Assembly (NCBI RefSeq): GCF_014648075.1
Contig: NZ_BMQK01000011.1
Coordinates: forward strand, 1 to 64,000
Reading direction: 5' to 3'
Origin: Streptomyces ruber
GTDB lineage: Bacteria > Actinomycetota > Actinomycetes > Streptomycetales > Streptomycetaceae
DNA length: 64,000 bases
The translations under genes were made by a program, and so were the position numbers. The notes under the pieces are model-generated. The model made no database searches and had not been told where the DNA came from. It saw only the letters and a list, made by a program, of their open reading frames with translations. Shown here piece by piece: positions 44,549 to 52,868 of the stretch (position 1 is its first letter; every line of letters starts with the position of its first letter).

Positions 44549-46002
44549 GTGACACCGACACCCGGGCAGGGACGACGGCCGTGACCGACACCGACGACAA
44601 ACCGCTGCTCAAGGTCGAGGGCCTGGTCAAGCACTTCCCCATCAAGAAGGGCCTGCTCCAGCGGCAGACCGGGGCGGTCAAGGCCGTGGACGGCATCGAC
44701 TTCGAGGTACGCCGCGGCGAGACCCTCGGTGTCGTCGGCGAGTCCGGCTGCGGCAAGTCGACCATGGGCCGGCTGATCACCCGGCTGCTGGAGCCGTCGG
44801 GCGGGAAGGTCGAGTTCGACGGCACCGACATCACGCACCTGGACACGGGCGGCATGCGGCCGTTCCGCCGCGACATCCAGATGATCTTCCAGGACCCGTA
44901 CGGCTCGCTGAACCCGCGGCACACCATCGGCTCCATCGTCTCCGCGCCGTTCCGGCTGCAGAACGTGGAGCCCGAGGGCGGGGTCAAGAAGGAGGTCCAG
45001 CGCCTCCTGGAGCTGGTGGGCCTGAGCCCGGAGCACTACAACCGGTACCCGCACGAGTTCTCCGGCGGCCAGCGCCAGCGCATCGGCATCGCCCGCGCGC
45101 TGGCCCTCAAGCCCCGCATGGTCGTCGCCGACGAGCCGGTCTCCGCGCTCGACGTGTCCATCCAGGCGCAGGTCGTGAACCTGATGGACGACCTCCAGGA
45201 CGAGCTCGGCCTGACGTACGTGATCATCGCGCACGACCTGTCCGTGGTCCGGCACGTCTCGGACCGCATCGCGGTGATGTACCTGGGCAAGATCGTGGAG
45301 CTGGCGGACGGCGCCGAGCTGTACAAGGCGCCGATGCACCCGTACACCAAGGCGCTGCTGTCGGCGGTGCCGATCCCGGACCCGAAGCGGCGGCACCAGA
45401 AGAGCGAGCGCATCCTGCTCAAGGGTGACGTGCCCTCGCCCATCGCGCCGCCGAGCGGCTGCCGCTTCCACACCCGGTGCTGGAAGGCGACGGAGATCTG
45501 CAAGACCACCGAGCCGCCGCTGCTGGAGGTCAGACCGGGCCGGCAGGTGGCCTGCCACCACCCGGAGAACGCCGAGGACCAGGCCCCGCAGGACACCGTG
45601 CTGCTGACCGCGGCGAAGGAGGCGGCGGAGCTGGTGCCCGAGGCGTCCGCGACCGCTTCCGCGAAGACGGAGCCTGCTGGGACGGCGGAGTCTTCTGGGA
45701 CGGTGGAGTCTGTCGCGCAGGCAGAGCCTGTCGAGAAGACGGAGCCTGTCGAGAAGGCGGAGGCCGCCGCGAAGGCGAAGGTCGCCGAGAAGACGGAGCC
45801 TGTCGAGAAGACGGAACCTGCCGAGAAGGCGGAGGCCGCCGAGAAGACGGAGCCTGTCGAGAAGGCGAAGGTCGCCGAGAAGACGGAGCCTGTCGAGAAG
45901 GCGGAGGCTGCTGCGAAGGCGGAGGCCGCCGAGAAGACGGAACCTGCCGCGAAGGCGGAGGCCGCCGAGAAGGCCGAGGCTCCGGAGTCGGACGGCAAGT
46001 GA
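44545..46002 (+). CDS. oppF: Oligopeptide ABC transporter ATPase (OppF type) with repetitive charged tail
   Basis: 485 residues, GTG 44545. Walker A GESGCGKST, signature FSGGQRQRIGIARAL, Walker B VVADEPVSALD, H-loop IAHDLSVV, and a C-terminal GCRFHTRC...ACHHP cysteine set. The normal family end is near residue 350. Here ~110 extra residues follow, made of Glu/Lys/Ala/Pro/Val units such as EKTEPVEK and AEAAEK, repeated many times. The tail is probably disordered or a charged coiled coil and is likely to vary between strains. The operon ends at a terminator just downstream. Confidence 0.93.
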   Translation: MSDTDTRAGTTAVTDTDDKPLLKVEGLVKHFPIKKGLLQRQTGAVKAVDGIDFEVRRGETLGVVGESGCGKSTMGRLITRLLEPSGGKVEFDGTDITHLDTGGMRPFRRDIQMIFQDPYGSLNPRHTIGSIVSAPFRLQNVEPEGGVKKEVQRLLELVGLSPEHYNRYPHEFSGGQRQRIGIARALALKPRMVVADEPVSALDVSIQAQVVNLMDDLQDELGLTYVIIAHDLSVVRHVSDRIAVMYLGKIVELADGAELYKAPMHPYTKALLSAVPIPDPKRRHQKSERILLKGDVPSPIAPPSGCRFHTRCWKATEICKTTEPPLLEVRPGRQVACHHPENAEDQAPQDTVLLTAAKEAAELVPEASATASAKTEPAGTAESSGTVESVAQAEPVEKTEPVEKAEAAAKAKVAEKTEPVEKTEPAEKAEAAEKTEPVEKAKVAEKTEPVEKAEAAAKAEAAEKTEPAAKAEAAEKAEAPESDGK

Positions 46003-46019
46003 CCATGCGGGTGTGACGC

Positions 46020-46050
46020 AGCCCCCACCTTGTTTCGCAAGGTGGGGGCT
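46020..46050 (+). terminator. Rho-independent-type terminator after opp operon
   Basis: AGCCCCCACCTTG (46020-46032), loop TTTCG, CAAGGTGGGGGCT (46038-46050), followed by TGCTCTT. A perfect 13-bp stem lies 17 bases after the oppF stop. Confidence 0.9.
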
Positions 46051-46805
46051 TGCTCTTGGGTGACCATTGGAAGGTGTTCCACTCACTCTTCAGCCCCTCG
46101 GTCCAGCACGCGATCGATCTGATCGGCATCTTCGTGTTCGCCATCTCCGGCGCGCTGCTGGCGGTGCGCAAGAACTTCGACGTGTTCGGCATGGCCGTCC
46201 TCGCCGAGGTCACCGCGCTGGGCGGGGGACTGTTCCGGGACCTGATGATCGGCGCCGTACCGCCCGCCGCCTTCACCGACCTCGGCTACTTCCTGACCCC
46301 CCTCCTCGCCACTGCCCTGGTCTTCTTCCTGCACCCGGAGGTGCAGCGGATCGAGACCGCGGTGAACGTGTTCGACGCGGCGGGACTCGGGTTGTTCTGC
46401 GTTGCGGGCACGGTGAAGGCGTACGACCACGGGCTGAACCTGACCGCCTCGGCCGCGCTGGGACTCGCGACGGCCGTCGGCGGCGGCGTGCTCCGTGACG
46501 TGCTCGCGAACGAGGTGCCCTCGCTGCTGCGCTGGGACCGCGACCTGTACGCCGTGCCCGCCATGGTGGGGGCCATCATGGTCGCCGTCTGTCTCCGTCT
46601 CGACGCGCTGAACGCCGTCACCTCCGGCCTGGCCGTGGTCACGGCGTTCGTGCTGCGGCTGCTCGCGCTGCGCTACCACTGGCGGGCGCCGCGCGCGTGG
46701 AACCGCAGGTCCACGGCGGTGACGGTGGAGGAGACCGACGACTCCGACCGCGCCGACGACTCCGACCGCGCAGACAACATGCCGCACTACGAAGCTACTG
46801 CTTAG
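46050..46805 (+). CDS. TRIC/UPF0126-family membrane channel
   Basis: Up to 251 residues. It has seven predicted membrane helices arranged as two copies of a three-helix unit, each ending in a Gly-rich kink: VTALGGGLFRDLMIG and ATAVGGGVLRDVLA. This is the pattern of bacterial trimeric intracellular cation channels (YadS/UPF0126), which conduct K+ or related ions. The start is unsure. The longest frame begins at TTG 46050 inside the terminator stem; GTG 46074 is the more likely start. The acidic tail contains a DDSDRA duplication. Confidence 0.85.
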   Translation: MLLGDHWKVFHSLFSPSVQHAIDLIGIFVFAISGALLAVRKNFDVFGMAVLAEVTALGGGLFRDLMIGAVPPAAFTDLGYFLTPLLATALVFFLHPEVQRIETAVNVFDAAGLGLFCVAGTVKAYDHGLNLTASAALGLATAVGGGVLRDVLANEVPSLLRWDRDLYAVPAMVGAIMVAVCLRLDALNAVTSGLAVVTAFVLRLLALRYHWRAPRAWNRRSTAVTVEETDDSDRADDSDRADNMPHYEATA

Positions 46806-46819
46806 TAATAGTTCTGTTG

Positions 46820-46825
46820 TACGGT
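46820..46825 (+). promoter_or_regulatory. Probable -10 element of a leaderless gene
   Basis: TACGGT ends 6 bases before the ATG of the thioesterase gene, which has no Shine-Dalgarno. The upstream stretch (46801-46819) is unusually A/T-rich for this genome. Confidence 0.5.
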
Positions 46826-46831
46826 ACCGCC

Positions 46832-47677
46832 ATGGTTCAGGCATCCCAGGCGACCATCGGCGACAGCGAGTTCGATCGTGACACGGCCCTGGTCCGACGT
46901 GACGAGGGCGTCTACGACATCGACCTGCCCGCCGGGTGGACGATCGCCGAGGCCGTCAACGGCGGCTACCTCCTCGCCGTCCTCGGCCGCGCCCTCGCGG
47001 ACGCCCTGCCGCACTCCGACCCGTTCACCATCACCGCGCACTACCTGACCGCGTCCCGGCCGGGCCCCGCGGTGGTCCGCACGGACGTGGTCCGCACCGG
47101 CCGCACCCTGTCCACCGGCCAGGCGTCCCTCTACCAGACGGACGAGGCCGGCCACGAGGTGGAGCGCATCCGCGTCCTCGCCTCCTACGGCGACCTGGAC
47201 GCCCTGCCCGACGACGTCCGCACCTCGGCCGTGCCGCCCGCGATCCCGCCCGTCGAGCAGTGCTTCGGCCCGAAGGACGGGCCCGCCCCGGCCTCGGGCA
47301 GCTCCCCCATCGCCGACCGGCTGATGATCAAGCTCGACCCGTCGACGCTCGGCTGGGCGCTCGGCGCCCCTTCCGGGAAGGGCGAGATGCGGGCGTGGTT
47401 CGGCCTCGCGGACGGCCGGGACGCGGACCCCTTCTCGCTGCTGCTCGCGGTGGACGCGCTGCCGCCCACCGCCTTCGAGCTGGGCCTGTCCGGGTGGGTG
47501 CCGACGGTCGAGCTCACGGTGCACGTACGGTGCCGGCCGGCGCCCGGTCCGCTGCGGGTGGCGATCACCACCCGCAACCTCGCCGGCGGCTTCCTGGAGG
47601 AGGACGCCGAGGTCTGGGACAGCGCGGACCGGCTGGTCGCCCAGTCGCGCCAGCTCGCGCGGGTGCGGCTGGGCTGA
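46832..47677 (+). CDS. Acyl-CoA thioesterase family (double hot-dog)
   Basis: 281 residues from ATG 46832. Two hot-dog halves can be seen: an N-terminal one with WTIAEAVNGGYLLAVLGRAL, HYLTAS and VVRTGRTLSTGQASL, and a C-terminal one with LLLAVDALPPTAFELG, VELTVHV and LVAQSRQLARV. This matches the TesB-like/acyl-CoA thioesterase family that hydrolyses acyl-CoA in the cytosol. Chain length is unknown. It is apparently leaderless. No fatty-acid gene is adjacent. Confidence 0.85.
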   Translation: MVQASQATIGDSEFDRDTALVRRDEGVYDIDLPAGWTIAEAVNGGYLLAVLGRALADALPHSDPFTITAHYLTASRPGPAVVRTDVVRTGRTLSTGQASLYQTDEAGHEVERIRVLASYGDLDALPDDVRTSAVPPAIPPVEQCFGPKDGPAPASGSSPIADRLMIKLDPSTLGWALGAPSGKGEMRAWFGLADGRDADPFSLLLAVDALPPTAFELGLSGWVPTVELTVHVRCRPAPGPLRVAITTRNLAGGFLEEDAEVWDSADRLVAQSRQLARVRLG

Positions 47678-48036
47678 GAGCGCGCCGGCGCGCGGCCTCG
47701 TCCGCGTCCGGGCGAGCGTCGCGGGGTGTCGCCGTGCGGCTGATCCGTGTCTGCGAGCACGGCGTCGGCGTCCGGCCCGGTGCAAGGGGCGCGGTACGCG
47801 GCGGCCCGGCGCCCAGCGGTGAGCCACCGCCCGGTCCGAGGCGTGCGGACGGGTCCGAGGCGCGCGGCTTCTTCCGCGTCCGGTCGCGCGTCGCGGCCCG
47901 GCGCCCAGCCGTGCGCCATCGCTCAGTCGTGCGTCACCGCCCGGCCGGGCGCCGCACGGCACCGCGTGCGTCCGTCGGAGCCCGGCGCCATGTCGGCCGA
48001 GGAAGGTCCCGGGCACCGCCGTAGAATCGGGCCATC
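47678..48036 (+). promoter_or_regulatory. Non-coding region before cysteine desulfurase, with -10 element
   Basis: 359 bases, no gene. It holds degenerate direct repeats: GCGGCCCGGCGCCCAGC occurs near 47802 and again near 47895, and CCGCGTCCGG-type units occur near 47708 and 47876. TAGAAT at 48022-48027 lies 9 bases before the desulfurase ATG and is a good -10 element. No Shine-Dalgarno follows, so the transcript is probably leaderless. Confidence 0.55.
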
Positions 48037-49206
48037 ATGGCTTACCTCGATCACGCGGCGACCACCCCGATGCTCCCCGAGGCGGCACAGGCGATGACCG
48101 CCCAGCTCGGTGTCACCGGCAACGCCTCCTCGCTGCACGCGGCCGGCCGCAGGGCCCGCCGGACCGTCGAGGAGGCCCGCGAGACCCTCGCCGAGGCCCT
48201 CGGCGCCCGCCCCAGCGAGGTGGTCCTCACCTCCGGCGGCACGGAGGCCGACAACCTCGCCGTGAAGGGCCTGTACTGGGCCCGCCGCGCCGCGGACCCC
48301 GCCCGCACCCGTGTGCTCGCGAGCCCCGTCGAGCACCACGCCGTGCTGGACGCCGTGGACTGGCTCGGCGAGCACGAGGGCGCCACCGTCGAGTACCTGC
48401 CCGTCGACCCGTACGGCCGGGTGCACCCCGAGGCCCTGCGCGCCGCCATCGCCCGCAACCCCGACGACGTCGCCCTCGCCACGGTCATGTGGGCCAACAA
48501 CGAGATCGGCACCGTCATGCCGGTCCGTGAACTCGCCGACGTGGCGGCGGAGTACGGCGTACCGCTGCACGCCGACGCCGTCCAGGCCTTCGGGCAGCTG
48601 CCCCTCGACTTCGGCGCCTCCGGCCTCGCCGCCATGACGGTCTCCGCGCACAAGATCGGCGGACCGTACGGCATCGGTGCGCTGCTCCTCGGCCGGGAGT
48701 ACAGCCCCGTGCCCGTGCTGCACGGCGGCGGCCAGGAGCGCCATGTCCGCTCCGGCACCCTCGACGTCCCGGCCGTCGCCTCCTTCGCCGTGGCCGGCCG
48801 CCTCGCCGCCGAGCGGCGCGAGCGGTTCGCGCGGGAGATCGGGGACCTGCGCGACGAGCTGGTCACCGCGGTCCGCGCGGCCGTGCCGGACGCGATCCTC
48901 GGCGGCGACCCGTCCTCCGAGGGGCGGCTCCCGGCCAACGCCCACTTCCTGTTCCCGGGCTGCGAGGGCGACTCCCTCCTGCTGCTCCTCGACGCCCAGG
49001 GCATCGAGTGCTCGACCGGCTCCGCGTGCTCGGCGGGCGTCGCCCAGCCCAGCCACGTCCTCCTGGCCACCGGCACCGACCCGGGCCTGGCCCGGGGCAC
49101 GCTCCGCTTCTCCCTCGGACACACCTCCACGCGGGAGGACGTGGAGGCGGTGGCGAAGGCGATCGGTCCGGCGGTGGAGCGGGCGCGCATGGCGGGGCTC
49201 AGCTAG
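48037..49206 (+). CDS. Cysteine desulfurase (NifS/IscS type)
   Basis: 389 residues. A PLP enzyme that moves sulfur from cysteine to an acceptor. N-terminal YLDHAATTPM, NASSLHAAGR, SPVEHHAV, PLP-binding Lys206 in SAHKIGGPYG, and active-site Cys331 in STGSACSAG. The Cys loop is the long, flexible IscS-like type. mnmA lies 0.7 kb downstream in the same direction, so a likely job is to supply sulfur for tRNA 2-thiouridine. It could also serve other sulfur carriers. Confidence 0.94.
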   Translation: MAYLDHAATTPMLPEAAQAMTAQLGVTGNASSLHAAGRRARRTVEEARETLAEALGARPSEVVLTSGGTEADNLAVKGLYWARRAADPARTRVLASPVEHHAVLDAVDWLGEHEGATVEYLPVDPYGRVHPEALRAAIARNPDDVALATVMWANNEIGTVMPVRELADVAAEYGVPLHADAVQAFGQLPLDFGASGLAAMTVSAHKIGGPYGIGALLLGREYSPVPVLHGGGQERHVRSGTLDVPAVASFAVAGRLAAERRERFAREIGDLRDELVTAVRAAVPDAILGGDPSSEGRLPANAHFLFPGCEGDSLLLLLDAQGIECSTGSACSAGVAQPSHVLLATGTDPGLARGTLRFSLGHTSTREDVEAVAKAIGPAVERARMAGLS

Positions 49207-49225
49207 CCCGGCGAGGCGGACGGCG

Positions 49226-49888
49226 TCAGGCCTCGGTCGTCCGCGCCTCCCGCACCAGCCGCAGGTACCGGTCCCAGTCGAAGTGCGGGCCGGGGCAGGT
49301 GTGGTCCGAGCCGGGCACCTCCACGTGCCCGATGATGTGCTGCCGGTCGACCGGGATGTCGTACCGCGCGCATATCCGGGCCGTGAGCTGGGCGGACGCC
49401 GCGTACATCTCGTCCGTGAAGGCCGACGGATCCTCCACGACGCCCTCGTGCTCGATGCCGATGCTGCGCTCGTTGTAGTCGCGGTTGCCCGCGTGGTACG
49501 CGACGTCCAGCTCGCGGATCATCTGGGTGATGTGACCGTCCCTGCGGACGATGTAGTGCGCGGCCGCCCGGTGCGCCGGGTTCTGGAACACCTGCACGGC
49601 GCTGTCGAAGCTGCCCTGGGTGATGTGGATGACCACCATGTCTATGGAGTAGTCGTCGGGCCGGTCCGCGGCCCGGTAGTTGGCCGGGGACGCCGCCACC
49701 CAGCTGGCCTTCGTGAAGTCGACGTCGCCCTCCGTACGCGGCTTCTGAGCGCCCGGCGCCTGCCAGTACAGCCGGACCAGGTCCTCGCGCGCGAGCACGA
49801 CGAGACCGGCGGCCGCCGCGCCGCCCATGAGCAGGGAGCGCCGCCCGAGCAGCCGCCCGCCGTTCTTGGAAGCTTTTCTTTCCCCCAC
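49226..49888 (-). CDS. Tat-exported N-acetylmuramoyl-L-alanine amidase
   Basis: 220 residues from GTG 49888, the only suitable start before the signal region; no Shine-Dalgarno is seen. LLGRRSLLMGGAAAAGLVVLA is a twin-arginine signal (shown here in full at 21 minus the first residue in the cell: LGRRSLLMGGAAAAG). The Amidase_2 domain has Zn ligands in VVIHITQG and in GHVEVPG...HTCPG, plus a central SIGIEHEG. It cleaves the amide between MurNAc and L-Ala in peptidoglycan outside the cell. The gene is divergent from mnmA, sharing a 60-base promoter region. Confidence 0.9.
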   Translation of the reverse strand: MGERKASKNGGRLLGRRSLLMGGAAAAGLVVLAREDLVRLYWQAPGAQKPRTEGDVDFTKASWVAASPANYRAADRPDDYSIDMVVIHITQGSFDSAVQVFQNPAHRAAAHYIVRRDGHITQMIRELDVAYHAGNRDYNERSIGIEHEGVVEDPSAFTDEMYAASAQLTARICARYDIPVDRQHIIGHVEVPGSDHTCPGPHFDWDRYLRLVREARTTEA

Positions 49889-49948
49889 GGACGCATCAAC
49901 GGATACGGGCGGCCTCCGGTTCCCGGCGCCCCGTACTCTTGAGGAGTT

Positions 49949-51085
49949 ATGACTGAGACCTCGCAGCGCACCCGTCCCCTCCGCGTCCTCGCCGCCATGT
50001 CGGGCGGGGTGGACTCCGCCGTCGCCGCCGCCCGAGCCGCGGAGGCGGGCCACGACGTGACCGGTGTGCACCTCGCGCTCTCCGCGAACCCGCAGTCGTT
50101 CCGCACCGGGGCGCGCGGCTGCTGCACCATCGAGGACTCGCGCGACGCGCGCCGCGCCGCGGACGTGATCGGCATCCCGTTCTACGTGTGGGACCTCGCC
50201 GAGCGCTTCCGCGAGGACGTGGTGGACGACTTCGTCGCCGAGTACGAGGCGGGGCGCACCCCGAACCCGTGCCTGCGCTGCAACGAGAAGATCAAGTTCG
50301 CCGCCCTCCTGGACAAGGCGCTGGCCCTGGGCTTCGACGCGGTCTGCACGGGCCACTACGCGCAGGTCGTCACGCTGCCCGACGGCACGCGCGAGCTGCA
50401 CCGCGCCTCCGACATGGCCAAGGACCAGTCGTACGTCCTCGGCGTGCTGGACGAGAAGCAGCTCGCCCACGCCATGTTCCCGCTCGGCGACACGGTCACC
50501 ACCAAGGAGGAGATCCGCGCGGAGGCCGAGCGCCGGGGCCTCGCCGTCGCCAAGAAGCCCGACTCCCACGACATCTGCTTCATCGCCGACGGCGACACCC
50601 AGGGCTTCCTGGCCCGCCGCCTCGGCAAGGCGGAGGGCGACATCGTCGACGAGTCCGGCACGAAGATCGGCACCCACGAGGGCGCGTACGGCTACACCAT
50701 CGGCCAGCGCAAGGGCCTGCGCATCGGCACCCCGGCCCCCGACGGCAAGCCGCGCTACGTCCTCGACATCTCCCCGGTGGACAACACGGTGACGGTCGGC
50801 CCGGCCGCGTCCCTGGACGTCTCCGCCCTCACCGCGATCAGGCCCCGCTGGTGCGGCACGGCGCCCTCCGGCCCCGGCACCTACACGGCCCAGCTCCGCG
50901 CCCACGGCGGCGAGACCGAGGTCACCGCCGAGCTCGTGGACGGCGAGCTGCGCGTCTCCTTCGCGGAACCGGTGCGGGGCGTGGCCCCCGGTCAGGCGAT
51001 CGTGCTGTACGACGGCACGCGCGTGGTGGGGTCGGCGACGATCGCGTCCACCACGCGCGCGAGGGCGGCCGTCGGCGCGGGCTGA
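49949..51085 (+). CDS. mnmA: tRNA-specific 2-thiouridylase MnmA
   Basis: 378 residues from ATG 49949. GAGGAG stands only 2 bases from the ATG, which is tight. PP-loop AMSGGVDSAVAAA, catalytic cysteines Cys108 (NPCLRCN) and Cys210 (HDICFIADGD), the HYAQVV and YVLGVL segments, and a C-terminal beta-barrel. It thiolates U34 of tRNAs for Lys, Glu and Gln, using sulfur relayed from a desulfurase such as the one encoded upstream. It is convergent with the DUF427 gene, 3 bases away. Confidence 0.96.
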   Translation: MTETSQRTRPLRVLAAMSGGVDSAVAAARAAEAGHDVTGVHLALSANPQSFRTGARGCCTIEDSRDARRAADVIGIPFYVWDLAERFREDVVDDFVAEYEAGRTPNPCLRCNEKIKFAALLDKALALGFDAVCTGHYAQVVTLPDGTRELHRASDMAKDQSYVLGVLDEKQLAHAMFPLGDTVTTKEEIRAEAERRGLAVAKKPDSHDICFIADGDTQGFLARRLGKAEGDIVDESGTKIGTHEGAYGYTIGQRKGLRIGTPAPDGKPRYVLDISPVDNTVTVGPAASLDVSALTAIRPRWCGTAPSGPGTYTAQLRAHGGETEVTAELVDGELRVSFAEPVRGVAPGQAIVLYDGTRVVGSATIASTTRARAAVGAG

Positions 51086-51088
51086 CCC

Positions 51089-51421
51089 CTAGCCCACCAC
51101 CTCGGTCTCGTAGAAGCAGTAGTGCCCCTGGAGCTCGGCGACCTCCGCCTTGGGCTCGGGGTACGCCCAGACGACGTCCGCCGCGTCCGGCACCGACCAG
51201 TAGGACGCCGTGCCCTTGAACGGGCAGTACGTGGTGGTGTCGGAGGCGGTGAGCAGATCCATGCGTACGTCCCCCTCGGGGATGTAATAGCGCGGGGGAC
51301 AGCCCGTCTCGCGCAGAACCAGGGGGCGGGTGCTGTCCGCGAGCACCGTGCCGTCGCGCACCACGTGCACGTGCTCGGTGCTCGGCTCGATGGTGATCTC
51401 GTGTCCGTGTCGAGTGGTCAT
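51089..51421 (-). CDS. DUF427 family protein
   Basis: 110 residues from ATG 51421. It matches DUF427: VHVVRDGTVLADSTRPLVL near the start, PRYYIPEGDVRMDLL, the CPFKGTASYW core and VVWAYPEP. The family is small, soluble and of unknown function. It stands alone on the minus strand between mnmA and the LOG gene. Its start region is close to that of the LOG gene, so the two probably share a bidirectional promoter zone of about 50 bases. Confidence 0.9.
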   Translation of the reverse strand: MTTRHGHEITIEPSTEHVHVVRDGTVLADSTRPLVLRETGCPPRYYIPEGDVRMDLLTASDTTTYCPFKGTASYWSVPDAADVVWAYPEPKAEVAELQGHYCFYETEVVG

Positions 51422-51459
51422 GCAGAGGTGAGCGCCGGGAGGGCCGGGCTTCTTCCCCG

Positions 51460-51465
51460 TACTGT
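51460..51465 (+). promoter_or_regulatory. Probable -10 element, leaderless LOG gene
   Basis: TACTGT ends 7 bases before ATG 51473. No Shine-Dalgarno lies between. Other in-frame starts (GTG 51464, ATG 51467) overlap this element and are less likely. Confidence 0.5.
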
Positions 51466-51472
51466 GATGCCC

Positions 51473-52012
51473 ATGAACATCTGTGTCTTCCTCTCCGCCG
51501 CCGATCTCGACGAGCGCTACACCCGCCCCGCGCGCGAGCTCGCGAAGCTGATCGGCAAGGGCGGGCACTCCCTGGTGTGGGGCGGGTCCGACGTCGGGCT
51601 CATGAAGGTCGTCGCGGACGGGGTGCACGAGGCGGGCGGGCGGCTGGTGGGCGTCTCCGTCGAGTTCCTGTCGGACCGGGTGCGGCCGGGGGTCGACGAG
51701 ATGGTCGTCGCGAAGGACCTCGCCGAGCGCAAGCGGCTGCTGCTGGAGAAGGCCGACGCGGTCATCATCATGGTCGGCGGCACCGGCACGCTCGACGAGG
51801 CGACCGAGATCCTGGAGCTGAAGAAGCACGGGCACACGGACATGCCGGTGGTGCTGCTGAACACGGCCGGGTTCTACGACGGGCTCAAGGAGCAGTTCCG
51901 GCGGATGGAGGACGAGGGCTTCCTGCCGCGGCCCCTCGCCGACCTGGTCTTCTTCGCGGAGGAGCCGGTGGGGGCGCTGGCCCACCTGGAGGAGTCGTTC
52001 GGCGTGCGGTGA
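51473..52012 (+). CDS. LOG-family protein (cytokinin riboside monophosphate phosphoribohydrolase-like)
   Basis: 179 residues. Rossmann-like, with GGSDVGLMKVVADG and the nucleotide-binding/catalytic pair RKRLLLEKAD ... VGGTGTLDEATE, a variant of PGGxGTxxE with Val for Pro. LOG proteins release the base from nucleoside 5'-monophosphates such as AMP and cytokinin nucleotides. The physiological substrate in streptomycetes is uncertain. It was formerly annotated as lysine decarboxylase in many genomes, which is wrong for this fold. Confidence 0.9.
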   Translation: MNICVFLSAADLDERYTRPARELAKLIGKGGHSLVWGGSDVGLMKVVADGVHEAGGRLVGVSVEFLSDRVRPGVDEMVVAKDLAERKRLLLEKADAVIIMVGGTGTLDEATEILELKKHGHTDMPVVLLNTAGFYDGLKEQFRRMEDEGFLPRPLADLVFFAEEPVGALAHLEESFGVR

Positions 52013-52122
52013 GGCGCGCGGGGCGCGCCAGGGGTGGCGCGGAGGGTGGCGCGCCGGGCGGAGCCTGGCGCGGCCTGGCGGTGTCACCCCTGGAAGAGCC
52101 CTTTCCCCGCGGTGGTGCGAGC

Positions 52123-52821
52123 ATGGCGGACATGGCTACACATGTGATCACCGGAGCCGGCTCCGGCATCGGCGCGGCCGTCGCCCGCCGGCTCCTCGCG
52201 CGCGGGGACGAACTCTGGCTGCACGCGCGCGACGCGGGCCGCGCCAAGGAGCTGGCGGCCGAGTTCCCCGGCGCCAGGACCCTGGTGGGCGACCTCGCGG
52301 ACCCCGACAAGCTCTCCTGGGCCTTCTCGCACCAGACGCTCCCGGACCGCGTGGACTCCCTGATCCACAGCGCGGGCGTCATCGAGCTCGGCCGGATCGG
52401 GGACCTGACCCCGAAGTCCTGGCATCAGCAGCTGAACGTCAACCTGATCGCGCCGGCCGAGCTGACCCGCCACTTCCTGCCCCAGCTCCGCACGGCCCGC
52501 GGCCAGGTCGTCTTCGTCAACTCGGGCTCCGGGCTGCGCGCCTTCGGCGACTGGGGCGCGTACGCCGCCACCAAGCACGGCCTCAAGGCCCTGGCGGACG
52601 CGCTGCGGCACGAGGAGCACGGCAACGGCGTCCGGGTCACCTCCGTCTACCCGGGCCGCACCGCGAGCCCCATGCAGGCCAAGGTGCACCGGCAGGAGGG
52701 CAAGGAGTACGACCCCGCCGAGTGGATCGACCCCGAGTCGGTCGCCACGACCATCCTGATGTCCCTGGACCTGCCGAGGGACGCCGAGGTGAACGACCTG
52801 ACGGTGCGTCCGGGGCGCTGA
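52123..52821 (+). CDS. Short-chain dehydrogenase/reductase
   Basis: 232 residues from ATG 52123 (ATG 52132 is equally possible). Classical SDR: cofactor motif TGAGSGIG, HSAG for NNAG, active-site Ser in FVNSGSGLRA, and YAATK for Y-x-x-x-K. HARDAGR after the second strand suggests NADP(H). Length is short for the family. The substrate is unknown. It is 110 bases after the LOG gene in the same direction. Confidence 0.9.
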   Translation: MADMATHVITGAGSGIGAAVARRLLARGDELWLHARDAGRAKELAAEFPGARTLVGDLADPDKLSWAFSHQTLPDRVDSLIHSAGVIELGRIGDLTPKSWHQQLNVNLIAPAELTRHFLPQLRTARGQVVFVNSGSGLRAFGDWGAYAATKHGLKALADALRHEEHGNGVRVTSVYPGRTASPMQAKVHRQEGKEYDPAEWIDPESVATTILMSLDLPRDAEVNDLTVRPGR

Positions 52822-52868
52822 CGCGCACGTGGCGTTGCGTACGCTCCCGGGTTACGTACGCTTCCGGG

